Source of the DNA: Patescibacteria group bacterium
GTDB taxonomy: Bacteria; Patescibacteriota; Minisyncoccia; Phycocordibacterales; UBA12079
DNA: 5,483 nucleotides
Reading direction: 5' to 3'
Assembly: GCA_018894995.1 (NCBI GenBank)
Contig: JAHIOZ010000076.1
Coordinates: 1-5,483 of the forward strand
Shown: positions 1-5,282 of the stretch, in pieces
Layout of the letters: the number at the start of each line of letters is the position of its first letter
How positions within the stretch are numbered: position 1 is the first letter of the stretch
The notes under the pieces: generated by a model
Databases searched by the model: none
Told to the model about the DNA's origin: nothing
The model's input: the letters and a program-made list of their open reading frames with translations, nothing else
Made by a program: the position numbers and the translations under genes

Positions 1-40
1 GCCACACTTCTCCGTTCCACTCCGAAGTTCGCGAAGACAA
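1..40. repeat. Dispersed palindromic repeat, cut by the left window edge
   Basis: GCCACA (1-6) leads into a short inverted repeat, ACTTC (6-10) with GAAGT (24-28), followed by TCGCGAAGACAA (29-40). The spacer after rpiB has the same order: GCCACA (1843-1848), an inverted repeat, then TCGCAAAGACAA (1925-1936), which matches 11 of 12 bases. I infer that both are copies of one dispersed element with a variable hairpin centre. From memory, the conserved ends resemble a palindromic repeat common in many bacterial genomes (about GGATTGCCACG ... CTCGCAATGAC). The left end lies outside the window. Confidence 0.55.
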
Positions 41-114
41 AAAGCAGAGCTTTTTGCCACAACGGATTTTGCTCCGCAAAATCCGTCAACAAACTTTTGC
101 TTCACAAAAGTTTG
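38..114. repeat. Three consecutive short hairpins
   Basis: Three perfect inverted repeats follow one another: 38-45 with 49-56 (8 bp, loop AGA), 62-72 with 76-86 (11 bp, loop TCC), and 90-99 with 105-114 (10 bp, loop CTTCA). A further GCCACA lies at 56-61, just before the second hairpin. None is followed by a T-run, so they look like repeat-derived palindromes rather than terminators. No coding frame is supported in 1-150. Confidence 0.65.
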
Positions 115-150
115 CCTCCTTGCCTCCGCGGGCTTGATACTTACTATTTT

Positions 151-186
151 ACCCCCACACCTTTTTGCAATAAAAGGTGTGGGGGT
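151..186 (+). terminator. Strong hairpin, probable terminator of an upstream gene
   Basis: A perfect 15-bp inverted repeat (151-165 with 172-186) has a 6-base loop TGCAAT. The stem contains CCCCCACACC paired with GGTGTGGGGG. It is followed by the T/A-rich TTTATAATTATT, a weak U-tract on the + strand; the other strand has no T-run beyond the stem. It probably ends transcription arriving from the left, but the gene it would serve is outside the window. It overlaps the promoter of the next gene. Confidence 0.55.
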
Positions 187-193
187 TTATAAT
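165..193 (+). promoter_or_regulatory. Sigma-70-type promoter for the GAPDH gene, probably giving a leaderless mRNA
   Basis: A perfect -10 hexamer TATAAT lies at 188-193. A -35-like TTGCAA (4 of 6 to TTGACA) is at 165-170, spaced 17 bp. The expected start of transcription, 6-8 bases after the -10, falls at about 200-201, and the GAPDH ATG is at 201, so the transcript should have no leader or a one-base leader. The -35 element overlaps the end of the left arm and the loop of the 151-186 hairpin, so a terminator and a promoter share the same DNA. The exact start is inferred. Confidence 0.65.
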
Positions 194-200
194 TATTCAT

Positions 201-1250
201 ATGGAAAATAAAAAAATAAAAGTAGCTATTAATGGGTGTGGTCGAATCGGTCGAGCTTTTTTGAAACTTGCAACGGAAAATAATTTTATTGAAGTGGTTG
301 CTATTAATGATTTGGGAAGTATTGAAAACATCGCCTATTTGCTTAAGTACGATTCGGCATATGGAATTAGTAATTTGGAAATTTCTATTGATAACGACAT
401 ATTGATTGTTAACAATAATCAAATTAAATTTTTAAGTGAAAAAGATCCTAGAAATTTACCTTGGGGAGATTTGGGTGTAGATATTGTCGTTGAATCAACA
501 GGAGCTTTTAATGATTATGAGAAGTCTCAATCTCATATTGAAGCCGGAGCCAAAAGAGTTGTCATTTCCGCTCCGGTAAAAAATTCTCACAACAGTTCAG
601 CTCCTGATTATAGCGGAATAGAAGGTCAAACTGTTTTGATGGGTGTTAATGAAGATACTCTAAAAAAATGCAAGATAAGTTCAAATGCTTCTTGCACGAC
701 TAATGCAGGTAGTCCTGTTTTGGAAATTTTGAGAAATAATGTTGGTATTGAAAAAGCGATGCTTAATACCGTTCATGGGTATACATCAACTCAAAAAATA
801 GTTGATTCTCCAAATGAAAAAGATTTTAGAAAAGGACGAGCAGGAGCACAAAATATTATTCCTTCCACCACGGGGGCGGCGGTTGCGACAACCCAAGTAA
901 TGGAAGATTTGAAAGGAGTTTTTGACGGTATTGCTGTGAGAGTCCCTGTTATTTCCGGTTCTCTTTTGGATATTACTTTTGTCGCTAAGAAAAATACGAC
1001 AGTTGAAGAAATTAATGAAATTCTTGAAAAAGCCAGTCAGCAGTCCAATTGGGAAGGAATTTTTTCGGTTACAAAAGACCCGATAGTTTCTTCTGATATT
1101 GTTGGGAGCAGATTTGCCTCTATCGCCGATTTGAATTTTACTCGTGTGGTGGGAGGAAATTTGGTAAAAGTTTTGGTTTGGTATGATAATGAGATGGGAT
1201 ACACCAACACACTCATCAAACATGTAATTAAAGCGGGAGAGCTGTTGTAA
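201..1250 (+). CDS. gap: Type I glyceraldehyde-3-phosphate dehydrogenase
   Basis: It oxidatively phosphorylates glyceraldehyde-3-phosphate to 1,3-bisphosphoglycerate in cytosolic glycolysis. The product is 349 residues. The Rossmann motif NGCGRIGR is at 11-18 and AINDL at 34-38; Asp37 is typical of NAD-preferring enzymes. Catalytic Cys165 lies in SNASCTTN, His192 in VHGYT, Arg247 in VRVPV, and the YDNEMGY motif is at 328-334. The usual second cysteine of CTTNC is Ala169 here, a non-catalytic position. About 12 extra residues near 127-142, before the active-site segment, make it longer than the usual 330-335. ATG 201 is preferred because it starts just before the Rossmann strand and sits at the predicted transcription start; the upstream GTG at 177 lies inside the terminator stem. 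It heads a block of pentose-phosphate genes that produce its substrate. Family assignment is secure; cofactor preference is inferred. Confidence 0.96.
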   Translation: MENKKIKVAINGCGRIGRAFLKLATENNFIEVVAINDLGSIENIAYLLKYDSAYGISNLEISIDNDILIVNNNQIKFLSEKDPRNLPWGDLGVDIVVESTGAFNDYEKSQSHIEAGAKRVVISAPVKNSHNSSAPDYSGIEGQTVLMGVNEDTLKKCKISSNASCTTNAGSPVLEILRNNVGIEKAMLNTVHGYTSTQKIVDSPNEKDFRKGRAGAQNIIPSTTGAAVATTQVMEDLKGVFDGIAVRVPVISGSLLDITFVAKKNTTVEEINEILEKASQQSNWEGIFSVTKDPIVSSDIVGSRFASIADLNFTRVVGGNLVKVLVWYDNEMGYTNTLIKHVIKAGELL

Positions 1251-1315
1251 TTCAAATATTGCTAAAATGTAAAGATTAAAAATACAAATTCAAAAGCGCA
1301 AAAACCAAACAAAAC

Positions 1316-1816
1316 ATGAAAACACTAAACACTAAAAACTTAAAACTAAAAACTAAGAAAAATCTGCCAAAGATTTTTCTTGCTTCCGACCACGCTGGTT
1401 TTGAATTAAAAGATGTTTTGATTGATTTTTTAATTAGTTTAGATTATGAGGTTTCTGACCAAGGAGCTTTCGAGTATGATGAACAAGATGATTACCCTGA
1501 TTTCATTTCAAAGGTTGCCAAAAAAGTTTCTGAAAATCCGAGAGATTCAAAAGGAATTATTTTAGGAGGATCGGGTCAAGGAGAAGCTATTGTTGCAAAC
1601 CGTTTTCCCGATGTCAGAGCCGTTGTTTATTATGGAGTCAATCTTGAAATTATAAAATTATCTCGTCAACACAACGATGCAAATATTTTGTCTTTAGGGG
1701 CGAGATTTTTGTCTGAAGAAGAAGCTAAAAATTCTGTTGAGCTTTGGTTAAAAACTGATTTTAGCGGTGAAGAAAGACATCAGAGAAGAATTGATAAAAT
1801 AGAAAGTAGTTTTTAA
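1316..1816 (+). CDS. rpiB: Ribose-5-phosphate isomerase B (RpiB/LacAB family)
   Basis: It interconverts ribose-5-phosphate and ribulose-5-phosphate in the non-oxidative pentose phosphate pathway. The 166 residues include SDHAG (24-28), DYPDF (59-63), the GGSGQGE loop (84-90), ANRFPDVRA (94-102), SRQHNDAN (116-123) and RHQRRIDKI (154-162), the last supplying phosphate-binding arginines. The Cys that acts as base in E. coli-type RpiB is Gly84; Glu90 matches the position used as base in the Mycobacterium tuberculosis type, so this should be a Glu-type enzyme. The family usually starts about two residues before the I/L-A/G-SDHAG strand; here an 18-residue basic extension, encoded by heptamer repeats, precedes PKIFLASDHAG. 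ATG 1316 is the only standard start in this stretch; a non-standard CTG at 1364 would give a normal-length protein. No Shine-Dalgarno is visible. It lies 65 bases after gap. Confidence 0.94.
   Translation: MKTLNTKNLKLKTKKNLPKIFLASDHAGFELKDVLIDFLISLDYEVSDQGAFEYDEQDDYPDFISKVAKKVSENPRDSKGIILGGSGQGEAIVANRFPDVRAVVYYGVNLEIIKLSRQHNDANILSLGARFLSEEEAKNSVELWLKTDFSGEERHQRRIDKIESSF
1321..1355 (+). repeat. Five tandem A-rich heptamers inside the start of rpiB
   Basis: The segment divides exactly into five 7-base units: AACACTA, AACACTA, AAAACTT, AAAACTA, AAAACTA. Units differ only at the third and seventh bases (consensus AAMACTW). It begins three bases after the rpiB ATG and encodes the Lys/Leu/Thr/Asn-rich start of the protein. 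The preceding 1251-1310 is A-rich and low in complexity but not in the same phase. Confidence 0.75.
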
Positions 1817-1835
1817 AAATGATGAACAATTATCT

Positions 1836-1936
1836 CTGGATTGCCACAGATTTTTTGAAAGAATTTTTTAAATCACTTGGAAACCCGGTTTCCAAGTGAT
1901 TTAAAAAATTCTTTCAAAAAATCCTCGCAAAGACAA
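1836..1936. repeat. Dispersed repeat with a perfect 37-bp palindromic core
   Basis: The core is a perfect inverted repeat, 1849-1885 with 1887-1923, with only one unpaired base (C1886) at the centre. As RNA it would fold into an almost uninterrupted hairpin of about 36 bp. It is flanked by CTGGATTGCCACA (1836-1848) on the left and TCGCAAAGACAA (1925-1936) on the right, matching the partial copy at 1-40. The ends resemble, from memory, a common dispersed bacterial repeat with a short hairpin; the long AT-rich centre here is unusual. No T-run follows, so it is unlikely to be a plain terminator. The rest of the 1817-2058 spacer is also hairpins. Confidence 0.75.
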
Positions 1937-1983
1937 TTTGCCTTCGGCAAATTATTGACGAATTTTGGTAAAGCCAAAATTCG
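1935..1983. repeat. Two further short hairpins in the rpiB-epimerase spacer
   Basis: AATTTGCC (1935-1942) pairs with GGCAAATT (1946-1953) around a TTC loop. CGAATTTTGG (1959-1968) pairs with CCAAAATTCG (1974-1983) around TAAAG. Order and size parallel the hairpins at 38-56 and 62-86, which also follow an RAAGACAA motif. This suggests that the two spacers share a composite architecture. Confidence 0.6.
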
Positions 1984-1996
1984 CCGTTCTAAAAAC

Positions 1997-2042
1997 TTTA
2001 CCCAGCACTAACTTTTTTGCAAAAAAGTTAGTGCTGGGTAAA
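1997..2042. terminator. Perfect 46-base palindrome before the epimerase gene; terminator or promoter-linked hairpin
   Basis: The segment 1997-2042 is fully self-complementary (23-bp arms meeting at GC 2019-2020). It includes ACCCAGCACTAAC and its complement around a T6GCA6 centre. It lies 16 bases before the epimerase ATG. The + strand continues A-rich rather than T-rich; the - strand reads GTTTTTAG beyond the stem, so a strict terminator would fit leftward transcription better, but no leftward gene is seen. TTGCAA (2017-2022) at its centre and TAAAAA (2039-2044), 16 bp apart, repeat the geometry of the gap promoter, though that -10 is weak (4 of 6). Confidence 0.5.
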
Positions 2043-2058
2043 AACTTAAATAAACACT

Positions 2059-2715
2059 ATGAAAATAATTCCAGCAATAATACCAAAAAGCCTTGAAGAT
2101 TTGAGAGAAAAAATATCTTTGGTTAAAGACCAAGATATTTCTTTTGTTCAAGTTGATATTACAGACGGTATTTTTGTTCCGTCAAAAAGTTGGCCTTTTA
2201 ATGATTCAACTTGGAATTCAGGGATTCATTTTGAAATACCTTTTTGGAAAGAAATTAATATTGAATTGGATTTGATGGTTAAAACCCCAGAAGAAAAAAT
2301 TTCAGATTGGTTGGATATGGGGGTAAAAAGAATTATTATACATGTTGAATCAACTGAAAAATTTGATGAAATAATAGATAAATTAAAAGGCAAGGTTGAA
2401 ATTGGGATTGCTTTTAATATTGATACTCCGTTTGAGCCATACATTAATTTGTTGGAAAAAATTGATTTTATCCAATTGATGGGAATTGAGAAAATAGGTT
2501 TTCAAGGGGAGCTTTTTAGTGAAAAAATTTTTGATAAAATTAAAAATTTAAGAAATACAAAATCAGATGTTATAATAAGTGTTGATGGCGGAGTTAATTT
2601 GGAAAATGCACCGAGATTGATTGAAACAGGAGTGAATAGGTTGGTGGTAGGTTCGGCAATTTTTGAAAGTGGGGATATTAAAGGAACAACAAAACAGTTT
2701 AAAAAACTTTCTTAG
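2059..2715 (+). CDS. Ribulose-phosphate 3-epimerase-like TIM-barrel protein with altered metal ligands
   Basis: Family members interconvert ribulose-5-phosphate and xylulose-5-phosphate. The 218 residues keep the fold landmarks: VQVDITDGIFVP (30-41), LDLMV (70-74), IHVES (94-98), MGIEKIGFQGELF (141-153), VDGGVNLEN (175-183) and VVGSAIF (196-202). Canonical enzymes bind a divalent metal through His-Asp-His-Asp. The aligned residues here are Gln31, Asp33, Asp71 and Asp176, so both histidines are replaced while both aspartates that also serve as acid/base remain. The usual PSIL start is PAII, and the phosphate loop GFGGQ is GFQGE. The flanking rpiB and transketolase genes strongly suggest the epimerase role, but another metal, metal independence or another sugar phosphate is possible. 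No Shine-Dalgarno precedes ATG 2059. The stop is 13 bases before the transketolase gene, implying co-transcription. Confidence 0.85.
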   Translation: MKIIPAIIPKSLEDLREKISLVKDQDISFVQVDITDGIFVPSKSWPFNDSTWNSGIHFEIPFWKEINIELDLMVKTPEEKISDWLDMGVKRIIIHVESTEKFDEIIDKLKGKVEIGIAFNIDTPFEPYINLLEKIDFIQLMGIEKIGFQGELFSEKIFDKIKNLRNTKSDVIISVDGGVNLENAPRLIETGVNRLVVGSAIFESGDIKGTTKQFKKLS

Positions 2716-2728
2716 TTTTTATAAAAAT

Positions 2729-3574
2729 ATGAATTTAGATGATAAAAAAATAAAAGAATTGGAAAAAACCGCCAACGATATTCGGATTTCAATTATTGAA
2801 TCTTTGGTGGAAGCCAGTTCCGGACACACTGCTGGTTCTTTGGGAATGGCTGATATTTTTACTGCTTTGTATTTTCATATTTTAAAACATAATCCTAAAA
2901 AACCGGATTGGAAAGACAGGGATTATTTAATTTTATCCAACGGGCATATTTGTCCTGTGTTGTATGCAACTATGGCACATTCAGGTTATTTTCCTAAAAA
3001 AGATTTGATGACTTTGAGAAAATTGGGTTCGTCACTGCAAGGACATCCCCACAAAGAGTGGTTGAAAGGATTAGAAACAAGCTCTGGTCCACTCGGTTGC
3101 GGTTTATCACAAGCGGTTGGTATGGCTCTTGCAAGTAGAATTGATGAAGGAAATAGCACTGACAGATTTTTTTATTGTTTGATGAGTGACGGGGAGCTTC
3201 AAGAAGGTAACACTTGGGAAGGAATAATGTTAGCCGGAAAAGAAAAAATTTCTAATTTGATTGCTATTGTCGACAGAAATAATATTCAAATTGAAGGAAC
3301 AACTGAAGATGTTATGCCTTTGGAACCGTTGGATGAAAAATTTCATTCTTTTAATTGGCATGTTATTGAAATAGACGGGCATAATTTTGAGAGTATTGTT
3401 AATGCGGTAAATGAGGCAAAAGTAATCACAGAAAAACCGATAGTGATTATTGCTTACACCGTTCCTGGAAAAGGAGTAAAAGAATTTGAGAGAGATTACC
3501 ACTGGCACGGGAAAGCACCAACAAAAGAACAGGGAAAAAGAGCAATTAAAGAATTGAAAAGTAAAATAAAATGA
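2729..3574 (+). CDS. Transketolase, N-terminal (thiamine-diphosphate PP domain) subunit
   Basis: This is the pyrophosphate-binding half of a split transketolase. With the C-terminal subunit at 4175-5149 it would move two-carbon ketol units between sugar phosphates such as xylulose-5-P and ribose-5-P. The 281 residues contain SGHTAGSLG (31-39), SNGH (70-73), GHPH (105-108), SGPLGCGL (119-126), the cofactor/metal segment SDGELQEG (153-160) with the following NTWE, DRNN (182-185) and HWHGKAPT (258-265). These correspond to the His and GDG motifs of transketolases, with Ser for the first Gly of GDG. ATG 2729 places the family start normally; a frame-open TTG at 2663 would overlap the epimerase gene and add unrelated residues. 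The TGA stop overlaps the next gene as ATGA. 1-deoxyxylulose-5-phosphate synthase is less likely because that enzyme is a single longer chain. Confidence 0.93.
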   Translation: MNLDDKKIKELEKTANDIRISIIESLVEASSGHTAGSLGMADIFTALYFHILKHNPKKPDWKDRDYLILSNGHICPVLYATMAHSGYFPKKDLMTLRKLGSSLQGHPHKEWLKGLETSSGPLGCGLSQAVGMALASRIDEGNSTDRFFYCLMSDGELQEGNTWEGIMLAGKEKISNLIAIVDRNNIQIEGTTEDVMPLEPLDEKFHSFNWHVIEIDGHNFESIVNAVNEAKVITEKPIVIIAYTVPGKGVKEFERDYHWHGKAPTKEQGKRAIKELKSKIK

Positions 3575-4083
3575 ATAAAAATCAAATCCTAAAATTAAAA
3601 GGGAGGACAATGGTTTTTATTGATTATGCCAATGTTTATGGTTGGAGAAAGAATTTAAAGAAAGAAATAAATTTAAAAAGTTTATTTGAGTACCTGACGG
3701 GTTATAATGAAATTTTAGAAATAAATTTTTATTATGGCAAGGACAACAATGGGAAATCAGAAGAATTTTTAAAAGATATTCAAAAAATCGGCTATCATAT
3801 AAACACAAAACCGGTAAAACATATTAAAATAGAAGGGACAGATATTTGTCAAAGAAAATGTGATTTTGATTTGGAAATAGGATTAGATTGTTTTGAAGAG
3901 TTGGATAGTTTTGACGGCTTCGTGTTTTTTACCGGTGATGGGGATTTTGCCACATTGTATGAAAGATTGATTAAAAAAGGTAAACAAATAATTGTAATAT
4001 ATACGAAAGGACATTTAGGCAAAGAGGTTTGGCTTATGAAAAAAGGTATTTTTAAGACAGAATTCAGAAAGTTGAGCATATAA
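3571..4083 (+). CDS. NYN/PIN-like domain protein (LabA-type), putative ribonuclease
   Basis: The 170 residues form essentially one NYN domain, a PIN-like metal-dependent nuclease fold generally linked to RNA cleavage. Strand one carries VFIDYANVYGW (15-25) with Asp18 and Asn21; the middle acidic cluster KCDFDLEIGLD (96-106) has Asp98, Asp100 and Asp106; FFTGDGDF (119-126) supplies Asp123 and Asp125. The acidic site thus looks intact and active. No signal peptide or membrane segment is seen, so it should be cytosolic. Start 3571 overlaps the transketolase stop as ATGA, suggesting translational coupling. ATG 3610 is an alternative, preceded by GGGAGG (3601-3606) at only three bases, and would begin exactly at the first strand. 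It lies between the two transketolase halves; its RNA target and any link to sugar metabolism are unknown. Confidence 0.85.
   Translation: MNKNQILKLKGRTMVFIDYANVYGWRKNLKKEINLKSLFEYLTGYNEILEINFYYGKDNNGKSEEFLKDIQKIGYHINTKPVKHIKIEGTDICQRKCDFDLEIGLDCFEELDSFDGFVFFTGDGDFATLYERLIKKGKQIIVIYTKGHLGKEVWLMKKGIFKTEFRKLSI
3601..3606 (+). promoter_or_regulatory. Shine-Dalgarno-like GGGAGG inside the NYN reading frame
   Basis: GGGAGG ends three bases before the in-frame ATG at 3610. It is the only strong Shine-Dalgarno-like match close to a plausible start in the window. The spacing is shorter than usual, so it may support an internal start or be chance (it encodes Gly-Arg). It makes the NYN start uncertain by 13 codons. 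Confidence 0.35.
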
Positions 4084-4089
4084 AAATGT

Positions 4090-4116
4090 CCCCCCCACTC
4101 TTGCGAGCAGGGGGGC
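4090..4116. terminator. GC-rich hairpin between the NYN gene and the transketolase C subunit
   Basis: CCCCCC (4091-4096) pairs with GGGGGG (4110-4115); CTC (4098-4100) pairs with GAG (4105-4107) around TTGC, leaving a small A/CA internal loop. Rightward it is followed by CGTGATTAATTAAAG, with no T-run; leftward it reads GACATTTTTATA, better for termination, yet no - strand gene is evident. It may attenuate read-through or protect the upstream mRNA end. The rest of 4084-4174 is AT-rich. TATTAT (4146-4151) is a possible but unsupported -10 for the next gene. Confidence 0.45.
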
Positions 4117-4174
4117 GTGATTAATTAAAGTATACATTTTTGATTTATTATGTCAATAAAAAAAGTTAATAATT

Positions 4175-5149
4175 ATGAAAAATTTAAATCCAAAAATATT
4201 TGATAAAGACATTGAAAAGTCCTCTACCAGAAAAGGTTACGGTGAGGGGCTTTTGGAAGCGGGCAGAAAAAACAAAAATGTTGTTGCTTTGTGTGCTGAC
4301 TTGACTCATTCTACTTATACACATTTTTTTGCTGATGAATTTCCGGAGAGATTTATCCAAGTTGGGGTAGCAGAGCAAAACTTGGCTACCGTCGGTTCCG
4401 GTATGGCGACGATGGGAAAAATTCCTTTTATTTCTTCTTATGCGATGTTTTCCCCTGGGAGAAATTGGGAACAAATCAGGACAACTATCGCTTTTAATAA
4501 TGTAAATGTAAAAATAGTCGGGTCTCACGCAGGCGTTTCTGTTGGTTCCGACGGTGGAACTCACCAGGCGATTGAAGATATAGCTTTGATGAGAGTAATT
4601 CCCAGAATGATTGTTTTGTCTCCTTGCGATGCAATCGAAGCAAAAAAAGCGACGATTGAAGCATCTAAAATCAAAGGACCAGTGTATCTTCGTTTGGCAA
4701 GAAATGATACTCCGATTATTACGACTGAAAAAACTCCGTTTGAAATTGGAAAAGCTCAAACAGTCTTTGAGCCGAAAAGTAAACTGCAGATTGGAATTAT
4801 CGCAACCGGGCCTCTTTTGTATGGTGCAATAATTTCAGCTAAAGAGTTAGATGAAAAAGGAATTGGGGTTAAAGTTTTAAATTTGGCGACAATTAAACCG
4901 TTAGACGAAAAAGCCATTATTTCTTTGGCAAAAGAAACAAAAGGAATTGTAACAGTTGAAGATCACCAAAAAATCGGCGGTATGGGTTCGGCGGTGGCAG
5001 AATTATTGTCTCAAAAATACCCGACTAAAATTGAATTTATCGGGGTTGATAATAAGTTTGGACAGTCAGGCACCCCAGAAGAACTTCTAAAACTTTACGG
5101 TTTGGATACAAACTCTATCAAAAAAGCTGTTAAAAATCTTTTGAAATAA
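4175..5149 (+). CDS. Transketolase, C-terminal (Pyr and transketolase-C domains) subunit
   Basis: This is the partner of the 2729-3574 subunit. The 324 residues contain a thiamine pyrimidine-binding domain (about 15-185), with the activating Glu67 in VAEQNL, SSYAMFSPGRNWEQIR (87-102) and GSDGGTHQAIEDIALMR (124-140), followed by the C-terminal domain (about 200-324), with VLNLATIKPLDE (234-245), VEDHQKIGGMGSAV (261-274) and GVDNKFGQSGTPEELL (290-305). Together the halves equal a roughly 605-residue enzyme, near the usual 620-670 of fused transketolases. Split versions are known in archaea and many CPR bacteria. Start ATG 4175 has no Shine-Dalgarno. The halves are separated by about 600 bases holding the NYN gene and a hairpin, so this gene may have its own promoter. 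A T8 run at 5152-5159 follows the stop, without a clear hairpin before it. Confidence 0.93.
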   Translation: MKNLNPKIFDKDIEKSSTRKGYGEGLLEAGRKNKNVVALCADLTHSTYTHFFADEFPERFIQVGVAEQNLATVGSGMATMGKIPFISSYAMFSPGRNWEQIRTTIAFNNVNVKIVGSHAGVSVGSDGGTHQAIEDIALMRVIPRMIVLSPCDAIEAKKATIEASKIKGPVYLRLARNDTPIITTEKTPFEIGKAQTVFEPKSKLQIGIIATGPLLYGAIISAKELDEKGIGVKVLNLATIKPLDEKAIISLAKETKGIVTVEDHQKIGGMGSAVAELLSQKYPTKIEFIGVDNKFGQSGTPEELLKLYGLDTNSIKKAVKNLLK

Positions 5150-5193
5150 TCTTTTTTTTGATGATAGTTTTGCTGTTGTTTTTGCAGGTGAAT

Positions 5194-5268
5194 TTTTGGT
5201 GGATTTTTTCTGAACGCCCCCACCCTCTTTATAGAGGGTGGGGGCGTTCAGAAAAAATCCGCCCAAAA
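5194..5268. repeat. Long hairpin: 28-bp perfect stem extended imperfectly
   Basis: The arms 5201-5228 and 5233-5260 are perfectly complementary around TTAT. The stem includes GAACGCCCCCACCCTC and its complement. Allowing a G-T pair (5200/5261) and one bulged C (5264), pairing extends outward to 5194 and 5268. It starts about 45 bases after the transketolase stop. The 3' arm ends in AAAAAATCC rather than a T-run on either strand, so it is not a textbook terminator, though it would block 3'-exonucleases and might end the operon message. Confidence 0.7.
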
Positions 5269-5282
5269 TCCGCCTTCGTCGT

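Noticed and set aside
177..200. GTG start eight codons upstream of the gap ATG
   Set aside because: It lies within the 3' arm of the terminator hairpin and upstream of the predicted transcription start, and the added residues match nothing in the family.
2663..2728. TTG start for the transketolase N subunit
   Set aside because: It would overlap the end of the epimerase gene and add 22 residues not belonging to the family; ATG 2729 fits the normal start.
3572..3574. TGA as a glycine codon (Gracilibacteria/Absconditabacteria code)
   Set aside because: Reading through would add only six codons here, and no other in-frame TGA occurs in any gene of the window, so it is best read as a stop.
4184..4759. 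Open frame of 191 codons on the - strand opposite the transketolase C subunit
   Set aside because: Its Ser/Arg/Phe/Asn-rich product has no recognisable motif and lies wholly within a well-supported + strand gene. The same holds for - strand frames opposite gap and the other genes.
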